Under the pieces are notes generated by a model. The model was not told where the DNA came from and did not search any database. It saw only the letters and a program-made list of their open reading frames with translations. A program made the position numbers and the translations under genes. 64,000 nt of DNA from CAVQUE01 sp046290435 (GTDB taxonomy: Bacteria > Actinomycetota > Acidimicrobiia > Acidimicrobiales > UBA8592): the NCBI GenBank assembly GCA_046290435.1, contig JBKAGO010000037.1, positions 105,810-169,809 of the forward strand, read 5' to 3'. The first letter of the stretch is position 1. Each line of letters starts with the position of its first letter. Positions 8,231 through 17,434 of the stretch are shown piece by piece.

Positions 8231-9079
8231 GTGATCGTCGTCACTGCAGCATCGGGCAACCTCGGACGACTCGTCGTCGACGAGCTCGTCACCCTCGCCG
8301 GATCCGACCAGGTCGTCGCCGCCGCCCGCTCGACCGACAAGCTGGCGGACCTCGCCGAGCGCGGCGTCGAGGTCCGCCACCTCGACTACGACGAGCCCGC
8401 CTCCATCGAAGCCGCTCTGGAAGGCGCCGAGCAGGTGCTGCTGATCTCGAGCAGCGAGATCGGCCGCCGCGTCGCCCAACACGGCGCCGTCATCGACGCA
8501 GCCGTCGCCGCCGGCGTCGAGCACCTCGCCTACACCTCCATCCTGCGAGCCGACACCTCGACGCTGTTCGCCGCAGGCGAACACCAGGCCACCGAGGAAC
8601 TGCTTGCGCAGGCACCTCTCACCACCACCCGACTGCGGCACGGCTGGTACATCGAGAACTACACCGAGAACCTGGCACCCGTGCTGGCGCACGGTGCCGT
8701 GATCGGATCCGCCGGCGAGGGCCGCATCGCGGCGGCCACCCGCGCCGACCTCGCCGCCGCCGACGCCGCAGTGCTCGCCGACCCGGCGCACCGGGGCGGC
8801 ACCTTCGAGCTCGGCGGCGCCTCGTTCTCGCTGGCCGAGTACGCCGCACTGGTGGCCGCGGCGACCGGACGAGAGATCCCCTACGTCGAGCTGCCGTCGG
8901 CCGAGCTGCGTGCCGCCCTGGTGGGCGGCGGGGTTCCCGAGCCGATGGCCGACTTCCTCGTCGACGCCGACCTCGGCATCGCCCGCGGCGAGCTCGACGC
9001 CGACTCCGCCGAGCTGAGGTCACTGGCCGGCCGGCCGCTCACGACCATCGCCGACGCCGTGACCACTGCGCTCGCCTGA
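8231..9079 (+). CDS. NmrA/QorB-like NAD(P)-binding oxidoreductase
   Basis: A 282-residue atypical short-chain dehydrogenase. The N-terminal Rossmann motif is TAASGNLGRLVVDEL (residues 5-19), followed by the NmrA-like pattern (RLRHGWYIENYTENL; AAATRADLAAADAAVL). This is the pattern of NAD(P)H:quinone oxidoreductase 2 (QorB/YtfG). The start is GTG 8231 with AGGAG seven bases upstream. It is expected to reduce or sense quinones in the cytoplasm and to be controlled by the divergent HxlR-type regulator. Confidence 0.85.
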   Translation: MIVVTAASGNLGRLVVDELVTLAGSDQVVAAARSTDKLADLAERGVEVRHLDYDEPASIEAALEGAEQVLLISSSEIGRRVAQHGAVIDAAVAAGVEHLAYTSILRADTSTLFAAGEHQATEELLAQAPLTTTRLRHGWYIENYTENLAPVLAHGAVIGSAGEGRIAAATRADLAAADAAVLADPAHRGGTFELGGASFSLAEYAALVAAATGREIPYVELPSAELRAALVGGGVPEPMADFLVDADLGIARGELDADSAELRSLAGRPLTTIADAVTTALA

Positions 9080-9090
9080 GGGCTACGACC

Positions 9091-9801
9091 TCAGCCGGTC
9101 CCGTCGGCGGCGAGCAACTGATCGAGACGCAGGCGCACCACGCCTCGCAGCTCGGCCATCAGGCGCTCACCCTCGGCGGGACCGACAGCGATCGCCAGGC
9201 GGGCCGCCGTGCCGGCGAGGTGTGTGAACAGGAACGCCACGTCGCGCAACTGATCGTGGTCGGCCGCCGCGGCGAACGGGACCAGTGCGTCGTAGAGCAC
9301 CCCGGCGTTGGCCCTGCTGTCCTCGACATCGAGCTGCTGGAGCTCCTTGTCGGACTGTGTCGCCGCCCACAGGTCGCGGATGTCGGGCTCGGACACGAAG
9401 AGTGCGTGATAGGCGGCCAGCAGGTCGTCGACCCGGTCGATCGCCTCGTCGCGGCCGCCGAGATCGGCGAGGCCGGCTGCGAGCACCTGACGGACCCGGA
9501 CCATGAAGCGCACCGCGAGCTCGCGCAGGATGGCCGCCTTGTCGGGGAAGTACTGGTACACCGACCCGATAGGGACCCCGGCGCGGGCTGCGACGTCGCT
9601 CATCCGCATGGCATCGCTGCCCGCCTCGACGACGAGCCCGTGGGCCGCGGCGAGGATGGCGTCGACCCGGTCCCGCGAGCGCTGCTGACGCGGGACCCGC
9701 CGCATGCTCGTGGTCGGGGCGCGTACGACCTCGATCGGCGCGGCCGCGTCGATCGGTTCAGCCCCGTCGGGGCGAACTGCCCTCGCTGGTCTTGACCCCA
9801 T
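9091..9801 (-). CDS. TetR-family transcriptional regulator
   Basis: A 236-residue TetR protein. The DNA-binding domain is at about residues 40-85 (MRMSDVAARAGVPIGSVYQYF), followed by a ligand domain with PDIRDLWAATQSDKELQ. The first 32 residues are a low-complexity extension; an internal ATG at 9705 gives a more usual length, but the ATG at 9801 sits correctly behind a possible leaderless -10. It diverges from a flavin monooxygenase, with a perfect 23-base palindrome between them. Confidence 0.9.
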   Translation of the reverse strand: MGSRPARAVRPDGAEPIDAAAPIEVVRAPTTSMRRVPRQQRSRDRVDAILAAAHGLVVEAGSDAMRMSDVAARAGVPIGSVYQYFPDKAAILRELAVRFMVRVRQVLAAGLADLGGRDEAIDRVDDLLAAYHALFVSEPDIRDLWAATQSDKELQQLDVEDSRANAGVLYDALVPFAAAADHDQLRDVAFLFTHLAGTAARLAIAVGPAEGERLMAELRGVVRLRLDQLLAADGTG

Positions 9802-9826
9802 CGCAGCGAGACCTTACCCTGCACCA

Positions 9827-9849
9827 GAACATGAGGACTCCTCATGTTC
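9827..9849. promoter_or_regulatory. Perfect palindrome, TetR operator
   Basis: Two 11-base arms, GAACATGAGGA and its exact complement, flank a single central C. The site lies between the divergent TetR and flavin-monooxygenase starts and is the obvious operator for that pair. Confidence 0.8.
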
Positions 9850-9903
9850 GAGGTCCGGGTCGCCAACGGTGCGACCAGCGACGACGACGAGGAGGAGGCC
9901 CCA

Positions 9904-11304
9904 GTGGGCGATGCAGTGGAGAACGACACCGACCGACCGGACCGGGTCTGCGTCGTCGGAGCCGGCCCGTCGGGCCTGGCGCTGGCCAGGGCGCTGCTGC
10001 ACGCCGGCATCGACTTCGACGTCCACGAGCGCCACACCGACGTCGGCGGCATCTGGGATCAGGCGAATCCGGGATCGCCCGTCTACGACTCGGCGCACTT
10101 CATCTCGTCCAAGAAGCAGTCGCACTACCACGACTTCTGGATGCCCGACGACTATCCGGACTACCCGTCGCACCACCAGATCCTGGCCTACATCCAGGCC
10201 TTCGCCGACACCTACGGGCTGCGCTCCCACATCCGTTTCGGCAACGGCGTCGTCGCCACCGAACGCGTCGACGACGGCTGGCTCGTCACCACCGCCGACG
10301 GCCGGCAGCGCCGCTACCGCGAGCTCGTGTGCGCCACAGGCACCACCTGGGCTCCGTCGATGCCGGACTATCCCGGCACGTTCACCGGCGAGATCCGGCA
10401 CTCGTCCACCTATCGCTCCCCCGCCGAGATGGCCGGCAGGCGGGTGCTGATCATCGGCGCCGGCAACTCCGGCGTCGACATCGCCTGCGACGCCGCCCGC
10501 TCCGCCGACCACGCCGCCATCAGCATGCGACGCGGCTACCACTTCATCCCCAAGCACCTGTTCGGCATCCCCGCCGACCACTTCGCCGCCTCCGGTCCCC
10601 ACATGCCGATGTGGATCACCCAGCGGGTGTTCGGAGCAATGCTGCGGGTCATGAACGGCGACCTCACCCGGCTCGGGCTGAAGAAGCCCGACCACCGGAT
10701 CTTCGAGTCCCACCCCATCCTCAACACCCAGCTGCTGCACCACCTGTCCCACGGCGACATCGGGGCTCGACCCGACGTCGCCCGGTTCGACGGCACCACG
10801 GTGCACTTCACCGACGGCACCAGCGACGAGTTCGATCTCGTGCTGTGCGCCACCGGCTATCGCTGGGACATCCCCTATGTCGATCCGTCCCACTTCACCT
10901 GGAAGGGCAACCGGCCCGACCTCTACCTCAATCTGATCAGCAGGGACGACCCGACGCTGTACGCGCTGGGCTTCATGGAGACCAATGGCGGCGCCTACAA
11001 GCTCTTCGACGAGATGGCCGACCTGATCGCGCGAACCATCGGCGCCCGGCGCGTCGGCGGCGTCGCCTCGGGGCGCATCGACCGGCTGGCGACCGACGAT
11101 CGCCCCGACCTCAGCGGCGGCATCCGTTTCGTCGGTTCGGACCGCCACTCGGCCTATGTCGAGATCACGGCCTATCGCCGATACCTGGCCAAGCTGCGCG
11201 ACGAACTCGGCTGGCCGACCCTCACCGATGGGGTGTTCGACCACCTCCGCACAGACGCCACCTTCGTCGGGGCCCCGGGATCGGACCGGCGCGTACCGGC
11301 CTGA
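9904..11304 (+). CDS. Flavin-containing monooxygenase
   Basis: A 466-residue class B flavoprotein monooxygenase. FAD motif GAGPSGLALA lies at residues about 17-26. The family fingerprint FxGxxxHxxxY appears as FTGEIRHSSTY, and the NADPH motif is GAGNSGVDIA. It should insert oxygen from O2 into a soft nucleophile or ketone using NADPH and FAD. GTG 9904 is chosen because GGAGGAGG lies five bases upstream; the longer reading frame from ATG 9844 would start within the operator palindrome. RidA follows 66 bases downstream and may be co-transcribed. Confidence 0.88.
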   Translation: MGDAVENDTDRPDRVCVVGAGPSGLALARALLHAGIDFDVHERHTDVGGIWDQANPGSPVYDSAHFISSKKQSHYHDFWMPDDYPDYPSHHQILAYIQAFADTYGLRSHIRFGNGVVATERVDDGWLVTTADGRQRRYRELVCATGTTWAPSMPDYPGTFTGEIRHSSTYRSPAEMAGRRVLIIGAGNSGVDIACDAARSADHAAISMRRGYHFIPKHLFGIPADHFAASGPHMPMWITQRVFGAMLRVMNGDLTRLGLKKPDHRIFESHPILNTQLLHHLSHGDIGARPDVARFDGTTVHFTDGTSDEFDLVLCATGYRWDIPYVDPSHFTWKGNRPDLYLNLISRDDPTLYALGFMETNGGAYKLFDEMADLIARTIGARRVGGVASGRIDRLATDDRPDLSGGIRFVGSDRHSAYVEITAYRRYLAKLRDELGWPTLTDGVFDHLRTDATFVGAPGSDRRVPA

Positions 11305-11370
11305 TCGGCCCGTCGCCGGGGCACGAGGCCATGGCCCTATCCTCGGCGGACCGACCCACGAGACCCCGGA

Positions 11371-11817
11371 GTGCCCGCCTTGGCCGAGTTCCACCTCTTC
11401 GCTGCCGGGCCCCGCCCGGTCGCGCCGTTCTCGCACGCGGTCGAGTCCGACGGGTGGGTGCTGCTGACCGGGCAGATGCCCACCGATCCCGCGGCCCCCG
11501 ACGCCCCGCTGCCCGAGGGCATCGAGGCCCAGACCGACCGGGTGCTCACCAACCTCGAACTCGTCCTCGGCGAGCTCGACCTCGACCTCTCCCACGTCCT
11601 GCAGTGCCGGGCGTACCTCACCGAGTTCGAGCGGGACTACGCCGCCTTCAACGAGACCTACCAGCGTTGGTTCCCAGCAGACCGGCGCCCGGCGCGTACC
11701 ACCGTCGGCGTCACCGCCCTCGCGGTGGGCGCCCTCGTCGAGATCGACTGCATCGCCCGCCGCCCCGGTAGCGCCGGCAGCGGACCGCTCGTCGCGGCCG
11801 GGGACGCCACCGGCTGA
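11371..11817 (+). CDS. RidA/YjgF-family protein
   Basis: A 148-residue Rid-family protein. The conserved C-terminal block PARTTVGVTALAVGALVEIDCIA contains the arginine that in RidA binds the enamine/imine carboxylate, and DGWVLLTGQMPTDP matches the N-terminal strand. RidA proteins hydrolyse reactive 2-aminoacrylate-type enamines in the cytoplasm. The start is GTG 11371 or TTG 11380. The sequence is longer than typical RidA (about 130) because of a C-terminal tail. Confidence 0.85.
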   Translation: MPALAEFHLFAAGPRPVAPFSHAVESDGWVLLTGQMPTDPAAPDAPLPEGIEAQTDRVLTNLELVLGELDLDLSHVLQCRAYLTEFERDYAAFNETYQRWFPADRRPARTTVGVTALAVGALVEIDCIARRPGSAGSGPLVAAGDATG

Positions 11818-11834
11818 CGATCCTGCTCGTCGGA

Positions 11835-14276
11835 TCAGCCCGCGGGGAACACCTCGACCATCACGGCGTCGTCGTCTGCCAGGGTGGTCCGGACGTCGAC
11901 ATCGGCGCGTGGGGCCACGTCGGGGCAGTGGCGGGCCATGGCCTCTTCGAGCGCGGACCGGACCGCAGCGGCCACCGCGGGCGCGTCGACGGCATCGCAT
12001 TCGACGACCACCGAGTCGTGGACGGTCTGGACGGGCACCGCGCCGGGGTGGGAGCGCAGGCGCCGGTCGAGGTCGGCGAAGGCATCGAGCATGATGTCGG
12101 CCACCGCGCCCTGCACCGGGGCGTTGCGCCAGGCGTTGACCAGGGCGCTCACCCGACCCCGAGCGGCGCGGTCGAGGATGGCGAACGCCGCCGTCTCCCC
12201 GGCGCCGGTCACCATCCGGTCGATGTAGGCACGGCGCAGCGGCCGATCGTCGAACGCCCGCTCGATGTCCGCGCCGGCGGCATCGGGCCCGCCGGGCAAC
12301 ACGACACCGAACTCGCGCTCGACGGCGCGGCGGACCTCGATCATCGCCGGCTGCGAGGAACGCACCGCCTCGCTGATCGCCGCCAGGAACAGCCGATCGA
12401 CGTGCACGTCGAAGTGCTGGCAGCGACCCGCGGGCGTGCGGCTGACCATCGTGAACGGGCGGCCGTCGCCGAGCAGCGCCACCGGGGCCTGATACCCGAG
12501 CAGCCATGCGACCTCGGCACACAGCTCGTCGGGGTCGGCGCCGAAGCGGTCGGGGTGCGCCTCGGCGATCTCGGTGGCATCGGGCCAACGCCCGAGTGAC
12601 GGGCGGAGCTCGCGCCGCAGCGCCGCTACGGCGCCGAACCCGCGGGCCAGGCGCAGGGTGAGCGGCCAGTCGATGCGTCCCGTGGTGTCGCAGTACGCCC
12701 GGATCTCGGCCACACGCGCATCGGTCCACGCCGTCGTGCCCGGATAGGTGCGGCGGTGGCGGTCGAGCAGTCCGGCGGCCTCGTCGACGGTTGTCGGTGT
12801 GCCCTCGGCGGTGAGGGTCCGCGCCAGCGCGTTGGCGCCGGACCCATAGGCGATGCCGAAGTTGAGCGCCTTCGCGATCCGGCGCAGCCGGGTGAAGCGC
12901 TCGGATTCGCCGACACGGAGGGCTTCCATGTCGACGCCGAACATCGCAGCAGCGGTGGCGACGTGGAGGTCCTGGCCCGCGGCGAACGCCGACCGCAACG
13001 CGCGATCGTCGCCGATCTGGGCAAGGACTCGCAGCTCGGCCTGGCTGAGGTCGGCGTGCACGAACACCCGCTCGGCGTCCGGGGGCCGGACGTGGGGGAG
13101 CATCCGCGGGCTGAGGTTCTGGGCGTTGGGGTTGCGGCTGGCGAGGCGACCGGTGTTGGTGCCCACCACCTGCAGGTACTGGGAGTGCAGCCGCCCGTCG
13201 TCGTGGAGGTGGTCGTGGATGGACTCGCCGTAGGTGTCGAGGATCTTCGCGTGGGTGCGGTAGTCGAGGATCGCCTCGCAGAGCTCGCCGCCGATCTCGC
13301 GCAGGACCGGCGCCCGCATCGGGTCGGCGTCGTCGAGATCGCGTTCGACGCCGTGGCGTTCGCGGGTCCAGCGATGCACGTGGTCGCGGGCGTGACGGTT
13401 GAGCGCCGCCCGCACATGACGATCGGACCCGGGGTTCCATGTCGGTTCGACCACCTCGTCGAACAGGCTTCCCTGCCCGCCGCCGGTCAGCTCGGCGAGC
13501 CGGCCGAGGGCGTCACGTCGGCGTCGGGCGATGTCGTCGAGTTCGGCGGACCAGCCATCCCAGTCGAAGGGCAGCCCGGTGCGCTCCATCCGGTCGAGGA
13601 ACGGTCGTGCCCCCATCTCGAGCTCGGCGACCCGCTCGAGACCGACCGCTGCCAACCGCTCGCGCAGGACGTCGGCCACCCACAGGGTCTCGACGGCGTC
13701 GGCGGCGGCGTAGCGGACCTGTTCGGCGGAGAGGTCGTCGTCGGCGGTGAACGAGACCTGCACGGTGCCCTTGCCCTCGGCGCGGATGCCGAGCAGGTTC
13801 TCGGTGGCCCATGCCAGACCGTGGTACCAACCGAACCCGCTGCGACCCTGGTGCAGGAGCGCGTCGGCCAGCTGGGCGTCCCACCATCGCAGGTGCGGTG
13901 TGGTGTCGGTGGTGCCCCATACGGCGGCGTCGAGGACGCGGGCATCGAAGCTCGCGTTCCATGCATCGGCGCACACGCCGCCCAGCAGCGGTGCGAGCAA
14001 CGGGGGGTCGACGTCACGCGCGTCGACCACGAAGGCCTCCTCGGTGCCGGCGGCGTCGCGGGTTGCCACCGACATCACCCGGAGGCGTCCACGTGCGGGC
14101 CCGTCGATGGGGACCTCGGTGTCGATGGCGACGCGTTCGGCGGACCGCAGCGCCCGTTCGAGCGCGGGTAGCGTCGCAGGGTCGTCGATCAGCAGCGCCG
14201 GGACCGACATCGGGTCGCGGGGGCTCGTCGACCCGTTGTCGGCACGCGGCTGCATCCGTCGAGTGTCGCGCACCAC
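11835..14276 (-). CDS. Family A DNA polymerase with 3'-5' exonuclease domain
   Basis: An 813-residue polymerase without the N-terminal 5' nuclease of PolA. The exonuclease residues are complete: IDTE (D52, E54), NASFD (D111) and YAAAD (D193). Polymerase motif A is DLSQAELRVLAQ (D409), motif B RRIAKALNFGIAYG (about 465-478) and motif C VHDSVVVE (H753, D754). About 150 extra residues separate motif B from NAPVQGAVADIM, so the fingers/palm junction has a large insertion. Small stand-alone exonuclease/polymerase proteins occur in actinobacteria and may act in repair. Starts at 14276, 14252 or 14210 are all possible; none has a clear Shine-Dalgarno. Confidence 0.85.
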   Translation of the reverse strand: MVRDTRRMQPRADNGSTSPRDPMSVPALLIDDPATLPALERALRSAERVAIDTEVPIDGPARGRLRVMSVATRDAAGTEEAFVVDARDVDPPLLAPLLGGVCADAWNASFDARVLDAAVWGTTDTTPHLRWWDAQLADALLHQGRSGFGWYHGLAWATENLLGIRAEGKGTVQVSFTADDDLSAEQVRYAAADAVETLWVADVLRERLAAVGLERVAELEMGARPFLDRMERTGLPFDWDGWSAELDDIARRRRDALGRLAELTGGGQGSLFDEVVEPTWNPGSDRHVRAALNRHARDHVHRWTRERHGVERDLDDADPMRAPVLREIGGELCEAILDYRTHAKILDTYGESIHDHLHDDGRLHSQYLQVVGTNTGRLASRNPNAQNLSPRMLPHVRPPDAERVFVHADLSQAELRVLAQIGDDRALRSAFAAGQDLHVATAAAMFGVDMEALRVGESERFTRLRRIAKALNFGIAYGSGANALARTLTAEGTPTTVDEAAGLLDRHRRTYPGTTAWTDARVAEIRAYCDTTGRIDWPLTLRLARGFGAVAALRRELRPSLGRWPDATEIAEAHPDRFGADPDELCAEVAWLLGYQAPVALLGDGRPFTMVSRTPAGRCQHFDVHVDRLFLAAISEAVRSSQPAMIEVRRAVEREFGVVLPGGPDAAGADIERAFDDRPLRRAYIDRMVTGAGETAAFAILDRAARGRVSALVNAWRNAPVQGAVADIMLDAFADLDRRLRSHPGAVPVQTVHDSVVVECDAVDAPAVAAAVRSALEEAMARHCPDVAPRADVDVRTTLADDDAVMVEVFPAG

Positions 14277-14340
14277 CGGTGACGGTCCCGCTTCTGGTCG
14301 CGCAGCGGCCGCGGCGGAGGCAGTACCCGCCGACCGGTGG

Positions 14341-15207
14341 TCAGAGACCGACGAGCGCCGAGAGCCGGCGTTCCTCCTCGCCTGCCCTGGTGATGATGTC
14401 GACCAGGGTGTCGGTGCCGAGCGTCATCCACCGTGGCATACAGAGCGATACGCGTGCCGCCACCTCTTCGACGGGCACGGCCGAGGTGCCGAGCGCCGCG
14501 GATGGGAAGACGAGCAGGTCGGCGACGGTGATCAGGTGTTCGACGCGTTCGACGCTCGACGCGGGCTCGCCGTCGATGCGGTCGTGATGGCGTCGCACTG
14601 CTTCGACGACGAGCTCGGGGATGCCCCAGCTCTCGCAGGCGAGGGCACCGAGGTCGGCGTGGTTCAGGCCACAGATCTCGTTCTCGACGGCGATCAGCTC
14701 GTCCGGGGTGGCCCAGCTTCCCTCGTCGATGCGTCGCAGGTCGGCGGGGGCGTGCTGGAACATGACGAACCGGCCGACGTCGTGGATCAGGCCGGCGGCA
14801 TAGGCGGCTTCGGGTGTCACATCCGGGGGCCGGATGGCGGCGGTCAGCGCCCGCGCCACGATCGCCACCTGGATCGAGTGCCGCCACAGGGAGCGGTCCC
14901 AGGAATCGCGGGGCACGAAGACGCTGGTGACCCCCAGGGTGAGGACGAGGTCGGTTGCACCCAGCGACCCCACACGGGTGACCGCAGCCGGGATACTGAC
15001 CACCGGCGACGCCGGGGCGCTGACGGCCGAGTTCGCGTAGGCGAGGAGCCGGGTGGAGAAGTTGGGCTCGGCTTCGATCAGCTCGCTGACCCGGTCGGCG
15101 TGATCGTCATCGGCGGGGTCGAGTGCGAGCAGGCGGCTGACGACGCCCGGGAGCACGGGGAGATCGTCCAGGTGTCGCGCGAGCTTGCTCCGCAGGTCCA
15201 CCGCCAT
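14341..15207 (-). CDS. HDOD-domain protein
   Basis: A 288-residue protein covered by an HDOD domain. The PVLPGVVSRLLAL segment, the degenerate HD region AAGLIHDVGRFVMFQ and the VRRHHD stretch near the C-terminus are diagnostic. HDOD proteins are usually adaptors in signalling or stress pathways. ATG 15207 is chosen because GGGGAGG lies five bases upstream; an upstream ATG at 15255 is in frame. No partner domain or neighbour shows its pathway. Confidence 0.82.
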   Translation of the reverse strand: MAVDLRSKLARHLDDLPVLPGVVSRLLALDPADDDHADRVSELIEAEPNFSTRLLAYANSAVSAPASPVVSIPAAVTRVGSLGATDLVLTLGVTSVFVPRDSWDRSLWRHSIQVAIVARALTAAIRPPDVTPEAAYAAGLIHDVGRFVMFQHAPADLRRIDEGSWATPDELIAVENEICGLNHADLGALACESWGIPELVVEAVRRHHDRIDGEPASSVERVEHLITVADLLVFPSAALGTSAVPVEEVAARVSLCMPRWMTLGTDTLVDIITRAGEEERRLSALVGL

Positions 15208-15313
15208 GATCGCCTCCCCATCGTCGGCCACCGACGCACCACCGCAGAGCGCCACGTTCCCATCGACGCACAGAGCCCACTCTGAAGCTCTTTGTGGACT
15301 GAGACGAGGTGGG

Positions 15314-16177
15314 TCAGCGCTCCTTCTCGTCGAGCCAGTAGTGGGCTCGGGCGATTGTCTCCTCTTCGGGGATCAGCGGACATCGCGTGCAGTAGGAGAT
15401 CCACGGGCCGTTCGCCCACGGCCGCGGGTCGTCCTCGTCGGGTTCGTACGGGGCGAGGTAGGCCAGGCAGCACGCCGAGGTCCGCACCAGGCGACGGCGC
15501 CCGTCGGGGCGGTCGAGGTCGAGGAGGACGGCGCGCTGAGCGAGGGGGGATCCGGCCCGGGCACGTTCCATGATGACGAGCTCGGCCGACAGCCGGTCCG
15601 GGTCCGGATCGACGTAGTCCGGTCCGACCCCGTTGAACGTGCCGACGACGTGGGCCCACAGGCCCCGCCGCCCGAGCGACACCTGCGTCCGGACCAGCTC
15701 GACGAGGGGCTCGAGTGCAACGACGGCCTGCCCGACGAGGTGCCGGTAGGCGGCTTCGACGTCGCCCTCGTCGTCGCCGACGGGTTCGATCTGCGTGTCG
15801 GTCGGCCACCACACCCGGGTCGGGTCGTCGTCGTCGCCGAAGAGGTCGACACGGGCCCTGGTGACGTCGACGGTGATCAGCTTGCGGGCCTCACGGACGG
15901 CGACGAGTTGGGGGTGGAACAGCGCCCACGCCACCGTGCCGATGACCCCGGGAGCGCCGCCCGGGTCGCCGGGCCGGAGCTGATCCCACCACTGGAGTAC
16001 CCGGTCGATCCCGGCCCCGTCGTCGGCGACGAGGTCGGCCAGGGTCATCGCCCCGTCGGACCAGGAACCCGGGTGGGCCGCATCGATGGTCAACCACGGC
16101 GCGAACCGGCCGAGCGACGAGCGAGCAACGTCGATCGCGTCGTCGAGGTGATCCATCGATGCGGCTCCCGGACGCAT
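15314..16177 (-). CDS. FhuF-like (2Fe-2S) ferric siderophore reductase
   Basis: A 287-residue protein with the FhuF C-terminal iron-sulfur pattern: a CC pair (SACCLAY) followed after 25 residues by CTRC; in E. coli FhuF the gap is 10. FhuF-type proteins reduce ferric siderophores in the cytoplasm so that iron is released. The ATG at 16177 overlaps the stop of the upstream binding-protein gene (TGATG), so the two are translationally coupled; ATG 16156 is an alternative with GGGAG upstream. The context of siderophore-binding lipoproteins supports the assignment. Confidence 0.8.
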   Translation of the reverse strand: MRPGAASMDHLDDAIDVARSSLGRFAPWLTIDAAHPGSWSDGAMTLADLVADDGAGIDRVLQWWDQLRPGDPGGAPGVIGTVAWALFHPQLVAVREARKLITVDVTRARVDLFGDDDDPTRVWWPTDTQIEPVGDDEGDVEAAYRHLVGQAVVALEPLVELVRTQVSLGRRGLWAHVVGTFNGVGPDYVDPDPDRLSAELVIMERARAGSPLAQRAVLLDLDRPDGRRRLVRTSACCLAYLAPYEPDEDDPRPWANGPWISYCTRCPLIPEEETIARAHYWLDEKER

Positions 16178-17277
16178 CAGGTGTCGATCGTGCGGTCGAC
16201 GGCGGCGTCGGTCAGCAACGGCTCGAGGACGTCGAGGAGGTTCTGGAGCTTCGACCAGCCCGAACCGACCGTCTGGGTGGCGTCCACCCGGGCCCACTGA
16301 CCGGCGGCGACCGCCGGATGGGCCAGGAACAGCGGCGACTCGACGAGGGCATCGATCGAGACGTCGGGCGCCTCGAGCCCACCGAAGTCGTAGACCACCA
16401 CGAAGTCGGCGATGTGCTCGGGGAAGGTCTCGATGCTGTTCTCGGAGTCGATCTGCCACGCATCGGTGCGCGTGACCCCCAGGTCGTCGAAGACCTGCCT
16501 GGTCGCCTGACCCCCGTCGGTGTACCAGAACGTCGCGCCGCTGTCCCAGGAGGTGACCATGGCCAAGGTGATCTCGCCGGGATCGCCGATCGCGGCGATG
16601 ACCTCGGCGATCCGATCGTCGTATTCGGCCTGCAGCTCGGCGGCCCGGTCGGTGCGATCGACCACCGCGGCCCACTGCATGAGACCCTCGACGAGTGGCT
16701 GGCCGCTGTGGTCGACACGGACCACGGGGGCGATCTCGAGGAGCTGGTCGTACTGCTCCTCGCCGGCACCGGCGTCGGTGACGATGAGGTCGGGACGTCG
16801 GGCAGCGACCGCCTCGAGGTTCGGTTCGCGGAACGAGCCGAGCCATTCGACGCCGGTGGTGTCGAAGTCGTCGAGGCGCCGGAAGAAGCCCTCGCCGTCC
16901 TCGGTGATGTCGCCGTGCGACGCCACCGGCACGACGCCGAGCTCGATGAGCGGCAACAGCGAGTTCTGGTCGCTGATCGCGACGATGCGCTGCGGTTCCG
17001 CCGGGATCTCGACGGGCCCGTCCAGTGTCTCGACGGTCCTGGTCGCGGCCGCATCACCGCCGGCCCCCGATCCGTCGTCCGACTCGTCTTCGGCCTCTTC
17101 GGACGCGTCGGCCTCTTCGGACGCGTCGGCCTGTTCGGACGCGGATTCCGTGCCGGTTCCGACATCATCGTCATCGCCGCCGCATGCCGCCGCCAGGAGG
17201 GCCGCAGCGAACAGCGCCGCCAGGAGCGTGAGCCATCGATGCCGCCGCTCCGTGCCGTTCGTTGCCCAGGTGGTCAT
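16177..17277 (-). CDS. Siderophore ABC transporter substrate-binding lipoprotein
   Basis: A 366-residue FecB/FhuD-type binding protein. The signal peptide ends in the lipobox ALLAAACGG (Cys about 31), followed by an acidic Glu/Asp/Ala linker and the periplasmic-binding domain (PQRIVAISDQNSLLPLIELG ... RRPDLIVTDAGAG). It should sit on the outer face of the membrane and deliver ferric siderophore to an ABC permease, but none is encoded next to it. It is a close paralogue of the gene 157 bases upstream, sharing nearly identical C-terminal 45 residues. ATG 17277 has AAGGA upstream. The gene overlaps fhuF. Confidence 0.9.
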   Translation of the reverse strand: MTTWATNGTERRHRWLTLLAALFAAALLAAACGGDDDDVGTGTESASEQADASEEADASEEAEDESDDGSGAGGDAAATRTVETLDGPVEIPAEPQRIVAISDQNSLLPLIELGVVPVASHGDITEDGEGFFRRLDDFDTTGVEWLGSFREPNLEAVAARRPDLIVTDAGAGEEQYDQLLEIAPVVRVDHSGQPLVEGLMQWAAVVDRTDRAAELQAEYDDRIAEVIAAIGDPGEITLAMVTSWDSGATFWYTDGGQATRQVFDDLGVTRTDAWQIDSENSIETFPEHIADFVVVYDFGGLEAPDVSIDALVESPLFLAHPAVAAGQWARVDATQTVGSGWSKLQNLLDVLEPLLTDAAVDRTIDT

Positions 17278-17434
17278 GGATTCTGTCCTTCTGTTGTTTT
17301 CGGGTCGGGTGCTCTTCGGGCCTGGTGCTCTTCTGGTCTGCTGCTCTTGCGGTCGCAACGTGTGCGCAGCGGCCGTGTCACCGCACATGGGATCAGACCT
17401 GGGCGTTTCGGCCGCCCAGCTCGTGGACAGCGGC

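Noticed and set aside
9814..13440. A 1208-codon open frame on the minus strand
   Set aside because: It runs antisense to the flavin monooxygenase and RidA genes and out of frame in the polymerase gene. Its composition (Arg/Ala/Pro/Gly-rich) is that of a GC-rich shadow frame.
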